DNA of 64,000 nucleotides, taken from positions 24,631 through 88,630 of the forward strand of contig NZ_FQZG01000008.1 in assembly GCF_900141915.1 (NCBI RefSeq), in the 5' to 3' direction. The notes under the pieces were generated by a model, which saw only the letters and a program-made list of their open reading frames with translations, ran no database searches and was not told the DNA's origin. The DNA comes from Tessaracoccus bendigoensis DSM 12906 (GTDB taxonomy: Bacteria > Actinomycetota > Actinomycetes > Propionibacteriales > Propionibacteriaceae). Shown here one piece after another: positions 26,277 through 34,646 of the stretch. Position numbers and translations under genes: made by a program. The stretch's first letter is position 1; each line of letters begins with the position of its first letter.

Positions 26277-28976
26277 TCAGCGACTGGCGCCGAAGACGCG
26301 TCGGCTCGCCCACTTGCCGAGCTCGACCACGAGGAAGATGCCGAGGCTCAGCAACAGCACGCCGAGCCAGTGCGCGAGGTCGAGCGGGGCGGATCCGAAC
26401 CAGGAGTGCATGAACGGCGCGTACACGTAGACCGCCTGCAGCGCGATCATCAGGCCCGCGGCGACCCACACCGCCCGGTTGCCCACAAGCACCCGCGGGG
26501 TCAGCGACGAGCTGTTCAGGAAGCGGCAGTTGAACAGGAAGGCGAGCTGGCCGAGCGCGAGCATCGTGACCGCGGTCGTCTGGCCGATGGCGTACGTGTC
26601 GGCGTTCGCGCGGCCGTAGAGGTACACGCCGAGGGTGGCGCCGCCGATGAGCACCGACGTCCACAGGACGAGCGCGATCGCGCGCGGCGCCAACACCTGC
26701 TCCTTGGGGGAGCGCGGAGGGCGCTCCATGATGCCGGGCTCGGCCGGCTCGCCGGCCAGGGCGAGCGACAGCGTCAGGGCGGTGACGAGGTTGATCCACA
26801 GGATCTGCACCGGCGACAGCGGCAGCGCCCAACCGAAGAGCACCGCGACGAGGATGACCAGCGCCTGGGCGCCGTTGGTCGGCAGCAGGAAGACCACCGA
26901 CTTGCGGATGTTGTCGTAGATCCGGCGCCCCTCCTCGACCGCGCGCTCGATGGTGGCGAAGTTGTCGTCGGCCAGCACGATGTCGGCGGCCTCCTTCGTC
27001 GCCTCCGTGCCCTTGATGCCCATGGCGACGCCGACGTCGGCCCGCGTGATCGAGGGCGCGTCGTTGACGCCGTCGCCGGTCATCGCGACGACCTCGCCGT
27101 GGGTCTGCAGCGCCTGCACGATGCGCAGCTTGTGCTCCGGCGACGTGCGGGCGTAGATGTCGACGTCGCGCGCGACCTCGGCGAGCTCCTCCTGGCTCAT
27201 GGCCTCGAGCTCGGCGCCGGTCAGGGCGGGGACGTCGCCCTCCGCGGGGGCGATGCCCAACTCCCGCGAGATCGCGACGGCGGTGCCCGCGTGGTCGCCG
27301 GTGATCATCTTCACGCGGATGCCTGCGGTGTGGGACTCGCGGATCGCGTCGCGCACCTCGGGCCGCGGCGGGTCGACGATGCCGCAGAGGCCGAGGAAGG
27401 TGAGGCCGGAGTCGAGGTCGTCCAGCTCGATGCCCTCCACGCCGTCGGCGGGGCGGGAGGCCGCAGCCAGGACGCGCAGGCCCTTCCCGGACAGCACGTC
27501 GATGTGGTGTTCCCAGGCCTCGCGGTCGACGCCCACCAGCTCGCCGTCGTGGCCGAGCTGGGTCGTGGCCCGGTCGAGCAGCCGGTCGGGCGCGCCCAGC
27601 GCGTGGACGACGCGACCGACGCCGGGGACGTCGTCGAGCGTCGCGGAGAACTTGTGGGCGGACTCGAAGGGCACCTGCGCCACCCGCGCCACCGCCTCGA
27701 TGTCCGCCCCCGCCTTGGCCGCCAGGACGTCGAGCGCGCCTTCGGTCGGCTGGCCGACGACGCGCCAGCCCTCCGGCGTCTCCTCGACCCGCGCGTCGTT
27801 GGCTGCCCCGGCCGCGGTGACGAGCGCCGCGAGGTCCGGGTGCTCGGCCAACTCGGCGACGGCGCCGTCGGCGGTGACGCGGCCCTCCGGCCGGTAGCCG
27901 GTGCCCTCGACGTCGTAGGTGCCCTGCGCGGTGACGACGGTGCGCACCGTCATCTCGTTCTGGGTGAGGGTGCCGGTCTTGTCGGAGCAGATCGTCGTGA
28001 CCGAGCCCAGCGTCTCGACGGCGGCCATCTTGCGGGTGATGGCGTTGCGCTTCGCCATCTGCTGCACGCCGAGGGCGAGGGTGATGGTGACGAGCGCGGG
28101 GAGGCCCTCGGGCACGGCGGCGACGGCGAATCCGATGGCGGCCGAGATCAGGTCGTCGGCGGCGAGGCGGTGCACGAAGTAGCCGATGGCCAGCATGGCG
28201 ACGGCGAGGATGCCGATGAGGCCCGCCAACTGCGTGCCCAGCCTGTTCAGCTGCCGGGCGAGCGGGGTGTCGAGCTTGTCCTGCTCGGCGACGAGCGCGG
28301 AGATCTTGCCGATCTCGGTGCGACCGCCGGTCGCGACCACGACGCCCTCGGCGGTGCCCGTGGTGATCAGGGTGCCCGAGAAGAGCATGGAGGTGCGGTC
28401 GCCCACGCCCGCGCCCGCCTCGACGGCGTCGACCTCCTTCTGCGAGGGCACCGACTCGCCGGTGAGGGCGGCCTCGTCGGCCTGCAGCGACGACGCGGTC
28501 ACGAGCCGCAGGTCCGCGGGCACGCGGTCGCCGGAGCGCAGCCGCACGATGTCGCCGGCGACGAGCGTCGCGGCGTCGACGACGCCCCAGGTGCCGTCCC
28601 GCAGCGCCTGGGCCTCCTGCGACTGCATCGTCTGAAGGCTGGCGAGCGCGGACGCGGCCCGCCCCTCCTGGATGAAGCCGATGAGCGCGGTCGCAACGAT
28701 GACGACGGCGATGACGGTGAAGTCGATCCAGTCGCCGCTGATCGCCTTGAGCGCCGCCGCGGCGATGAGGATGTAGACGAGCAGGTCGTTGAAGTGGGCC
28801 AGGAACCTCAGCCAGGCGGGCTTCGGAGCCGGCGTCGGGAGCTCGTTCCCGCCGTCCCTTTCGAGGCGCAGGTCGACGTCGGCGGTGGTGAGCCCCGCGG
28901 CTGACGAGCCGAGCGACGCCGCGACGGCGTCGGCCTGCTCGGCCCAGGGGGTGGCTTCGGTGGGGGTGATGGTCAC
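26277..28976 (-). CDS. P-type cation-transporting ATPase (P2A-like, probable Ca2+ pump)
   Basis: 899-residue polytopic membrane ATPase. The actuator loop carries [11 protein letters not shown] (TGES), TM4 has [13 protein letters not shown] (the PEGLP found in Ca2+ pumps), phosphorylation is at [14 protein letters not shown], and the hinge is [12 protein letters not shown]. The N-terminal cation ATPase domain is [17 protein letters not shown]-terminal helices follow the family layout. PEGLP together with the TM5-TM6 region suggests Ca2+ or Mn2+, but selectivity is inferred. GTG start with TAGGCT 6 nt upstream, consistent with leaderless expression. Its GC content is visibly higher than that of flanking cargo, suggesting separate acquisition. 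Confidence 0.9.
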   Translation of the reverse strand: MTITPTEATPWAEQADAVAASLGSSAAGLTTADVDLRLERDGGNELPTPAPKPAWLRFLAHFNDLLVYILIAAAALKAISGDWIDFTVIAVVIVATALIGFIQEGRAASALASLQTMQSQEAQALRDGTWGVVDAATLVAGDIVRLRSGDRVPADLRLVTASSLQADEAALTGESVPSQKEVDAVEAGAGVGDRTSMLFSGTLITTGTAEGVVVATGGRTEIGKISALVAEQDKLDTPLARQLNRLGTQLAGLIGILAVAMLAIGYFVHRLAADDLISAAIGFAVAAVPEGLPALVTITLALGVQQMAKRNAITRKMAAVETLGSVTTICSDKTGTLTQNEMTVRTVVTAQGTYDVEGTGYRPEGRVTADGAVAELAEHPDLAALVTAAGAANDARVEETPEGWRVVGQPTEGALDVLAAKAGADIEAVARVAQVPFESAHKFSATLDDVPGVGRVVHALGAPDRLLDRATTQLGHDGELVGVDREAWEHHIDVLSGKGLRVLAAASRPADGVEGIELDDLDSGLTFLGLCGIVDPPRPEVRDAIRESHTAGIRVKMITGDHAGTAVAISRELGIAPAEGDVPALTGAELEAMSQEELAEVARDVDIYARTSPEHKLRIVQALQTHGEVVAMTGDGVNDAPSITRADVGVAMGIKGTEATKEAADIVLADDNFATIERAVEEGRRIYDNIRKSVVFLLPTNGAQALVILVAVLFGWALPLSPVQILWINLVTALTLSLALAGEPAEPGIMERPPRSPKEQVLAPRAIALVLWTSVLIGGATLGVYLYGRANADTYAIGQTTAVTMLALGQLAFLFNCRFLNSSSLTPRVLVGNRAVWVAAGLMIALQAVYVYAPFMHSWFGSAPLDLAHWLGVLLLSLGIFLVVELGKWASRRVFGASR

Positions 28977-28982
28977 GGGGCC

Positions 28983-28988
28983 AGCCTA
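28983..28988 (-). promoter_or_regulatory. -10 box TAGGCT for the P-type ATPase
   Basis: The box lies 6 nt before the GTG start on the minus strand, within the leaderless-promoter pattern seen across the window. Confidence 0.5.
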
Positions 28989-29071
28989 TCCTCCCTCTTT
29001 CATGAGGCGGCTTGAGAGCTGCCAGCTGGGCTGTCGGCGCCCGATCTGAACACTGGGCCGGGTGAGGGCGT

Positions 29072-29471
29072 GATGCGACGAAACCTAGATTTGGGTAACT
29101 CCCTGCCCGGCAGGCTGTAGAGCAGTTGCTTGACGATCTCTTTCTGAATCTGGTTCGTTTTTTTCACCCAGCGAACTGTCTGCGCTTTCTGTCTCGTCGG
29201 ACTCGTTGCCCTCTTGCCCGTTGGTTGGCCTCACACCGACGCTCGACAGGGAGACCTGCACGATACGAGCCTTGAACTCGGGGTTCTTGCGCAGCCCCGC
29301 CAAGATGCTGCTTTTGCCGCTCCCGTACGGGCCGGTCAAGGCAATGTTGCGAACATCTGGCTGCGAGAGCGCAGCCTCAAGGCGATTGAGGTACGTGGAG
29401 TGATTCTTCGCCTCGTAGACGGGCATGAGAGAACTGCCGTCGGAGTTCGCCTGCTCTATCTCGCCCACCAC
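29072..29471 (-). pseudogene. Truncated, frameshifted YobI-like P-loop NTPase
   Basis: The N-terminus of a large P-loop NTPase resembling YobI: MPVYEAKNHSTYLNRLEAAL, then DVRNIALTGPYGSGKSSIL (Walker A). A run of seven A residues on the coding strand (T run at 29158-29164) breaks the frame. With one A fewer the protein continues as KTNQIQKEIVKQLLYSLPG and KSRFRRI, the expected next segment. Similarity then stops about 100 bp before the ATPase promoter, where the full family would run for roughly another thousand residues. It is therefore a remnant cut by rearrangement, probably non-functional. The start at GTG 29471 is uncertain. Confidence 0.6.
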
Positions 29472-29688
29472 GCCTTGATGATAGGGCTCACTAGCCGTCA
29501 GGCAGGGCTGGACCCACCGTGGCGGAGCTCCCGCCGTCAGGGAGGCGCGTTCTCGAGAGAAGCCCTGGAAGGCATCGAGTGGCTGCTGAATGAGGGCCCA
29601 CACCACCCTTCCCGCCCCCGCAGCCCATGAGGGAGGGCATGTGCCGTTCCGAGTTGGGAGCAAGAAGCTCTCACCTGTAGTGTTGGCA

Positions 29689-29743
29689 CCGCACATCTGT
29701 ACAGGCCCGCGTACAACTTAGTTAGGTTGGCCGGTTAGGTTGG
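29689..29743 (+). repeat. Right arm-type repeat (GTACAA-GTTAGGTT motif)
   Basis: This is the partner of the left arm repeat at 12098-12152, in the same orientation and just inside the right att copy. It contains GTACAA, GTTAGGTT and GGTTAGGTT. Confidence 0.5.
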
Positions 29744-29769
29744 CGAAAAGTAGGGGCGAAAGCCCTTGC

Positions 29770-29845
29770 CGGGGCGTAGCGTAGTGGCTAGCGCGCCTGC
29801 TTTGGGAGCAGGAGACCGCAGGTTCGAGTCCTGTCGCCCCGACCA
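29770..29845 (+). tRNA. tRNA-Pro (anticodon TGG), attR
   Basis: A complete 76-nt tRNA with encoded CCA: acceptor CGGGGCG pairs with CGCCCCG, the anticodon loop TTTGGGA gives TGG, and the T arm is GCAGGTTCGAGTCCTGT. The first 39 nt are one copy of the att repeat. Upstream DNA is therefore element-derived, so the promoter of this tRNA must come from the element. Confidence 0.95.
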
Positions 29846-29947
29846 CTAGCGAGTCGGCCTCTGTTCTCGAATGGGCATCGGGGCACCACACAAACGCACT
29901 CACGACGCGTCACACCAGGCGGGTAGGGTCTGGGACGGAGGTGCGCG

Positions 29948-31504
29948 GTGACAGTGACGACGACCGGCGAGGTGTTCACACGCCGTTGGGTGGTAGACAT
30001 GATGCTCGACCTTGCCCGCTACAACGGCGAAGTGTCGAAGAGCGTTGTGGAGCCCAGCATCGGTTCCGGCGCGTTCGTGGGGCCAATTGTGGAGCGGCTG
30101 GCTGCATCCGGCGCGCCATGGACTTCGATGTTCGACTCACTGCGCGGCTACGATCTACGCTCTGAGCACGTCGAAAGCTGCAAGACGCTGTCCCGCTCGA
30201 TTCTGGTCAACGCCGGCTGTCCGATTGCAGACGAGCTGGTCGATGCGTGGTTCCACACCGCCGACTTCCTGCTCACGGACGTGCCGGAGGCCGACCTTGT
30301 GATTGGGAACCCGCCATACATCAGAGCTGACAACCTCGACCCGACGCTCCTGGCGGCCTACCGCCACTACTGCCCGACCATGAGCCGCCGCGCAGACATC
30401 TTCGTCGGATTCTTCGAGCGCGGGCTGGACCTGTTGAAGCCGGGCGGCAGACTCATCTATATCTGCGCCGACCGCTGGATGCGCAACGGCTACGGCAAAG
30501 ACCTCCGAGCCAAGGTTGTGCGTGACTTCGCCGTGGACGACGTTCTAGTCATGCATGAGGCCGACGCCTTCGATGACAAGGTTTCCGCCTACCCGGCCAT
30601 CGTCAACATCCGGGCGGGCAAGCAAGGTCAGGTCAATGTCGCCAACGCCTCCGATACCTTCGGCGACGCCGCCGCCCGCCACTACCTGAGCTGGCGCGAC
30701 ACGCACGAAGACGGCTACTACGGCACCGACGCCGCAACCGCCCGGATGGACCACTGGCACACCACCAGCGCTGTCTGGCCTGACGGCACCCCAGACGAAT
30801 TGGCATGGCTGGCCGACCTCGCCCGGTTCCCGCTGATTGAACAAGCAGGGGTCACGCTGGGCATCGGTATCGCTACCGGCGCAGACAAGATCTACATTCA
30901 GCGCGACGCCGATGTCGAAGGCGACCGACTGGTCCCAATGGTCACGCCCGCCGCGATCAAAGGACCGACCTTCAACTGGACCGGCGAGCATCTGGTCAGC
31001 CCGTGGCAAGGCAGGTCGTTGGTCAACATCTCCGAATACCCGAAATTGCACCACTACTACGAGCGCCACGGTGAGCAGCTTCGCAGCCGCAACGTCGCCA
31101 AGCGTGCGGCGAACTGGTGGCGCACCATCGACAGCTTCAATCCGGCCCTACTCGAATGCGACTTGCTGGTGATGCAGGACATGAAGCTGCACGCCCACCC
31201 TGTGCGGGTGCCAGCGGGCTTCTATCCGCACCACGGGCTCACTTGGTTCATGAGCCACGGGTGGGACTTGGATGTACTGGGTGGCCTGCTGCTGTCCGAG
31301 CCCGTCGAGCGTCAGGTCGCAGCTCACTGTGTGCGGATGCGAGGCGGCACCCTAAGGTTCCAGCCGACAGTTCTGCGAATGGTTCGCATTCCAAGGCCAA
31401 GTGAAGTTCCGGCGTCCGTTGCGGCAGATCTGGCCAAGGCGTTCCGTGCCCACGATCGCGCGAGGGCCAGCGCCGCCGCCTGGCGGACGTTCCCCACTCT
31501 GTAG
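29948..31504 (+). CDS. Type II N6-adenine DNA methyltransferase, XhoI/PaeR7I-like
   Basis: 518-residue gamma-class methylase with FTRRWVVDMMLDLA, SAM motif I VVEPSIGSGAFVGPIVERL (about residue 34) and catalytic NPPYIRAD (about 119). The length is close to M.PaeR7I. The next gene is a XhoI-family endonuclease, so the expected target is CTCGAG with adenine methylation, by family inference. GTG start with GGAGG upstream and a TAGGGT box at 29924-29929. It lies immediately after tRNA-Pro, outside the 39-bp repeat boundary, and so is a separate acquisition at the same hot spot. Confidence 0.85.
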   Translation: MTVTTTGEVFTRRWVVDMMLDLARYNGEVSKSVVEPSIGSGAFVGPIVERLAASGAPWTSMFDSLRGYDLRSEHVESCKTLSRSILVNAGCPIADELVDAWFHTADFLLTDVPEADLVIGNPPYIRADNLDPTLLAAYRHYCPTMSRRADIFVGFFERGLDLLKPGGRLIYICADRWMRNGYGKDLRAKVVRDFAVDDVLVMHEADAFDDKVSAYPAIVNIRAGKQGQVNVANASDTFGDAAARHYLSWRDTHEDGYYGTDAATARMDHWHTTSAVWPDGTPDELAWLADLARFPLIEQAGVTLGIGIATGADKIYIQRDADVEGDRLVPMVTPAAIKGPTFNWTGEHLVSPWQGRSLVNISEYPKLHHYYERHGEQLRSRNVAKRAANWWRTIDSFNPALLECDLLVMQDMKLHAHPVRVPAGFYPHHGLTWFMSHGWDLDVLGGLLLSEPVERQVAAHCVRMRGGTLRFQPTVLRMVRIPRPSEVPASVAADLAKAFRAHDRARASAAAWRTFPTL

Positions 31505-31507
31505 GGT
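31502..31507 (+). promoter_or_regulatory. -10 box TAGGGT for the endonuclease gene
   Basis: The hexamer overlaps the methylase stop codon and lies 7 nt before the endonuclease ATG. It could give the nuclease its own leaderless transcript. Confidence 0.45.
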
Positions 31508-31514
31508 TCAGGCC

Positions 31515-32204
31515 ATGGACGAAGCGGACCGGAATCGCATCACCGAAGCCGTCGACTTCTGGGTCAAGACCAAGCTGGAACAGCAGACCCAGTCGGAGGC
31601 CGCAGGCACGGCGCAAGGCGGCACCAGGGCCGCGGTCACCGGAGGAAGACACCTGGCAGGAATCAACACCCTTCTCATGGATGAACTCGAGTCCCTCGGC
31701 CTGCCAGGTCTCGACGCCTGGTTCGACCGGGGCGCAACCGTCCCTGGCTACTACCGGGCCTCGAAAAACTGGGATCTGCTCGTAACTGTAGAGAGGCGCC
31801 CGGTGCTCGCGCTGGAGTACAAGAGCATGACGGGCTCAGAAGGTAAGAACCTCAACAACCGTGCCGACGAAGTGATTGGTGCTGCACAGGACCTGCGGCG
31901 TGCCCAGGAGCACGGCTTGCTGCCAACTGGCTTGAAGCGTGGCTACGTCTTTCTTATGGAGGTGACCCCGGAGGTCACGAGGCCGGTTGGTGTCACCAGC
32001 AGAGTCGGCACCCCCGACCCAGTCTTCAATCAGGCCACCTATCTGGATCGAATGGCAATCATGTGTGAGCGTCTCCGCGACGACGGTCTCTACGACATGG
32101 CATGGGCGCTGGGCATCCTCCGCACCCCGGTTGGATTCGTCGAGCCCCGCGAGAGCGTGAACTGGGACCGGTTCAAGAACGACCTACGACTCGCATTCGG
32201 GTAA
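31515..32204 (+). CDS. XhoI/PaeR7I-family type II restriction endonuclease
   Basis: 229 residues of the XhoI family, close to R.PaeR7I in size. Conserved features are GGRHLAGINTLLMDELE, RASKNWDLLV and the PD-(D/E)xK-like core LALEYKSMTGS, followed by GKNLNNRADEVIGAAQDL. These enzymes cut C^TCGAG and are blocked by N6-adenine methylation from the upstream gene. The ATG lies 10 bp past the methylase stop, with no separate controller gene, so timing of nuclease expression would rest on promoter strength. Confidence 0.88.
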   Translation: MDEADRNRITEAVDFWVKTKLEQQTQSEAAGTAQGGTRAAVTGGRHLAGINTLLMDELESLGLPGLDAWFDRGATVPGYYRASKNWDLLVTVERRPVLALEYKSMTGSEGKNLNNRADEVIGAAQDLRRAQEHGLLPTGLKRGYVFLMEVTPEVTRPVGVTSRVGTPDPVFNQATYLDRMAIMCERLRDDGLYDMAWALGILRTPVGFVEPRESVNWDRFKNDLRLAFG

Positions 32205-32377
32205 GTGACAGGGCAGGCTGCAGCGACCATCAGGACCCCGTGCTTGGAGCCCTTCCCGTCGCCGTTGTCGGCCAGGTCAGGTGGTCGCGGCCAGCGACTG
32301 CCCGGGCAGCACCTGTAGGGGCAGTCAAGAGGCCCGGGGCACAGGCAGAGGCCGATACTCGACACGAGACACACCAG

Positions 32378-32396
32378 AATCGACCACTGGTCGATT
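32378..32396. terminator. Palindromic hairpin between convergent genes
   Basis: AATCGACCA and TGGTCGATT form a perfect inverted repeat around one base, followed by TTTT. It lies in the 266-bp gap between the endonuclease gene and the convergent unknown gene. Its core and the preceding GACACGAGA are shared with the hairpin at 1923-1966. Confidence 0.5.
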
Positions 32397-32470
32397 TTCA
32401 GAAGGCCAGCGACCGCGGCCACGGCTCCCCTAGCAGGGCCTGCTGGGAGGTTCACGCAACGCGCACATCC

Positions 32471-33763
32471 CTACGGGACCGACAGCCAGGCGACATCGTT
32501 CGAGTTCGGCCGCACCGACAGCGCCGACAACTTCCTCGCCTCGGCGACCTGGGCGCACGCAGCCGCGTGCAGCCCCCGCTCGGACTCCCCGAGCCCTGCG
32601 GCGAACAACTTGGCGACGGCGACGTCGCGGCCCCGCTCGACCCTTTCGTCGGTCGAGATCCTGCCATACCCGAGGGCCGCGACCGCCTCCACTCCGAGCC
32701 GGTCGAAATCGCCGACCGGCCAGGCTCCCGCCGCTAGATCGACCGGCGCCACCTGGTGGACGGCAAGCAGTAACACGTCGTCGACGAGCCCCCGAGACAG
32801 AACCGTGGTGGCAGACTCCCGGGCCTGCTCGGCGAGCGGCAACCCCAACCGGGTGGCCAGATGACACGCTACCGCCGACCACGCCGTCGGAGACTCCTCC
32901 ATACCCCCCAGAAGGAAGTCGACGCGGTCCAGAATCCGGTCATCGACCGAAGTCTCGAGCAGATGCCTCAGCGCCACGTAACACCAGGCGTCGTCATTGC
33001 TCTGTTCCCTGACCAGCATGGCCCGGAGCCCGGAGAGCGGACGGTAGGAACCGACCTCGAACAGGGTCTGGCCACCAGGCCCCCAGAGCCCGACGGTGGT
33101 GAGCCCTTCCGGCGGGTAAACCTCGAACTCGTCGTCGACCTCCTCGACTCGGGTGCGATCTTCGACGGTCACGACACCGTCCGGCGCCACGACCTCGACG
33201 GCGTAGCCCCGCTCGACGTATCTGACCCACGGTAGCCAGGACGGTTCGGACGGCACGTCGAGCAGGTCGCCCTGATACGCCTCGTAGGTCCAGGCAGCGC
33301 TCAGCGTATGTCGCGCCCGCAGCGTCAACTCCGCCTCCAGCGGATAGCCGACCCCGGAGCCTTCGCCCGGTGTAGAGAGCCCACGCCGCTGGGTAAGCAG
33401 GCCGGGCCCCTCCTCAGACGGAAGTACGATCTCACCCGACGCGCCCGCGAACCAGGAGACCGCGGGTCGCGGGCCGCTGACCGCCATCACAGGGCCGGGC
33501 ACCACCACCAGGTCGTCGCTGTCCGACTCGACCGAGATCTCGACGCGGAGCCGCTGGCCAGACCGAAACCTCACCCTCGCTGTGACGCCTTCCTCGTGCT
33601 CGATGTCGACGCCGACGGACTCACCCGCCACCCGTGGCGTCAGCCAACCTGGGAAGGTGATGGCGAGCTTGTGCAGCCGCCCCGACCCGGTGATCTCAAT
33701 CCCGTCGGGCAGCAGCCGGGATTCGAAATGCTCGGAGACCGAGCCCACCAGCTCAATGCTCAT
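32471..33763 (-). CDS. Hypothetical protein, two-domain, unknown function
   Basis: 430 residues, not recognised. The N-terminal 200 residues are beta-rich (IEITGSGRLHKLAITFPGW, LRVEISVESDSDDLVVV), and the C-terminal 170 residues are helical with Ala/Leu repeats (AWCYVALRHLLETSVDDRI, ACHLATRLGLPLAEQ). There is no signal peptide. The ATG at 33763 follows a GAGGGG ribosome site and is preferred over an 84-codon upstream extension of shadow-like composition. It flanks the alpha-glucoside genes, but no link is shown. Confidence 0.65.
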   Translation of the reverse strand: MSIELVGSVSEHFESRLLPDGIEITGSGRLHKLAITFPGWLTPRVAGESVGVDIEHEEGVTARVRFRSGQRLRVEISVESDSDDLVVVPGPVMAVSGPRPAVSWFAGASGEIVLPSEEGPGLLTQRRGLSTPGEGSGVGYPLEAELTLRARHTLSAAWTYEAYQGDLLDVPSEPSWLPWVRYVERGYAVEVVAPDGVVTVEDRTRVEEVDDEFEVYPPEGLTTVGLWGPGGQTLFEVGSYRPLSGLRAMLVREQSNDDAWCYVALRHLLETSVDDRILDRVDFLLGGMEESPTAWSAVACHLATRLGLPLAEQARESATTVLSRGLVDDVLLLAVHQVAPVDLAAGAWPVGDFDRLGVEAVAALGYGRISTDERVERGRDVAVAKLFAAGLGESERGLHAAACAQVAEARKLSALSVRPNSNDVAWLSVP

Positions 33764-33869
33764 GGATGTGCCCCTCGGGGCTCTGTCCAGCCATGGAGAC
33801 CTCCACCTGACGACCCTTCGTTCTCCGGCCAGCCTATCGGGGGCCCGGAGGAGCCTCGTGTCACTTGGC

Positions 33870-34586
33870 TCAAGACAGCGACACCTCCGCAAGATCCCGC
33901 AGCACCAGATCCGCTCCGGCCCTGCGCAGTCGCCCGGCCCCGATTCCCCGGTCGATGCCGACGACAAGGCCGAACCCCCCGGCCGCCCCTGCCTCGACGC
34001 CGACGACGGCATCCTCGAACACCACGCACTGCTGTGCTGGTACCCCTAGCAGTTCCGCCGCCTGAAAGAACATGTCAGGGGCAGGCTTTCCCGCCAGGTG
34101 TCGCTCAGCGACCATCTGGCCGTCGACCACCACGTTGAAAAAGTCCCTGAGCCCAGTCGAGCGGATCACCGACTCTGCGTTCCTTGACGATGAGACAGCT
34201 GCGAGCAGCCTGCCACCATCTGCCAGCTGACGCACGAGAACCTCCGACCCCGGATAGGCGCGCACGCCGCCGCCCCGCACGATTGCGCCGAAAAGCTGAT
34301 TCTTGCGGTTCCCTAGCCCGTTTATGGTGTCAGCCGACGGATCATCGTCGGGCTCACCCTCGGGTAGAAAGATCCCGCGGGAGGCGAGAAGGTCACGAAC
34401 GGCATTGAGGCGCAGCTTGCCGTCGAGATGGGCGAAATAGTCCCCCGTGCCGTAGAGACGCTGGCCGGGGATCGACGCCAGGAAGGGGGCAAAAGTCTCA
34501 CGCCAGGCGCGCATGTGCGCCTCGGCGGTCGGTGTGATCACACCGTCGAGGTCGAACAACCAACCCTGGAACCTGCCCCAGTTCAT
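33870..34586 (-). CDS. HAD-family beta-phosphoglucomutase (second copy)
   Basis: 238 residues. The HAD motif I is WLFDLDGVITPTAEAHMRAW (nucleophile Asp in DLDG, about residue 13), motif II is VSSSRNAE, motif III is GKPAPDMF and motif IV is FEDAVVGVEAG. It would interconvert beta-glucose 1-phosphate and glucose 6-phosphate, as expected beside a GH65 phosphorylase. It is a close paralogue of the gene at 37112-37828 and resembles M. tuberculosis Rv3400. TAGTCT lies 6 nt before the ATG, so it probably has its own leaderless promoter despite following the GH65 gene by 60 bp. Confidence 0.85.
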   Translation of the reverse strand: MNWGRFQGWLFDLDGVITPTAEAHMRAWRETFAPFLASIPGQRLYGTGDYFAHLDGKLRLNAVRDLLASRGIFLPEGEPDDDPSADTINGLGNRKNQLFGAIVRGGGVRAYPGSEVLVRQLADGGRLLAAVSSSRNAESVIRSTGLRDFFNVVVDGQMVAERHLAGKPAPDMFFQAAELLGVPAQQCVVFEDAVVGVEAGAAGGFGLVVGIDRGIGAGRLRRAGADLVLRDLAEVSLS

Positions 34587-34592
34587 CTGGCC

Positions 34593-34598
34593 AGACTA
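34593..34598 (-). promoter_or_regulatory. -10 box TAGTCT for the second HAD gene
   Basis: The box is 6 nt upstream of the ATG at 34586 on the minus strand. Confidence 0.5.
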
Positions 34599-34646
34599 AT
34601 GCGGCCGCACCCGGTTCGCCGGATCGTGCCGGAGCTCCACGACCGG

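Larger units (their letters stand above)
12008..29808. mobile_element. Integrated element in tRNA-Pro (satellite/ICE-like island, about 17.8 kb)
   Basis: The element is bounded by a 39-bp perfect direct repeat (12008-12046 and 29770-29808), which is the 5' half of tRNA-Pro up to the anticodon stem. A tyrosine integrase ends about 105 bp inside the left copy. Internal genes form a replication and excision module (integrase, serine recombinase, RecA-fold ATPase, prim-pol, excisionase, divergent regulator) and a cargo region (methylase/helicase operon, ParDE, P-type ATPase, YobI remnant). No FtsK-like translocase, relaxase or phage structural gene is visible, so conjugation or packaging would depend on helpers. 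Gene content resembles phage satellites, but that classification is inference. Confidence 0.85.

Noticed and set aside
25725..28904. 1059-codon plus-strand open frame
   Set aside because: It is antisense to the P-type ATPase and made of Arg, Gly, Asp and Val shadow sequence. The opposite strand has all P-type ATPase motifs.
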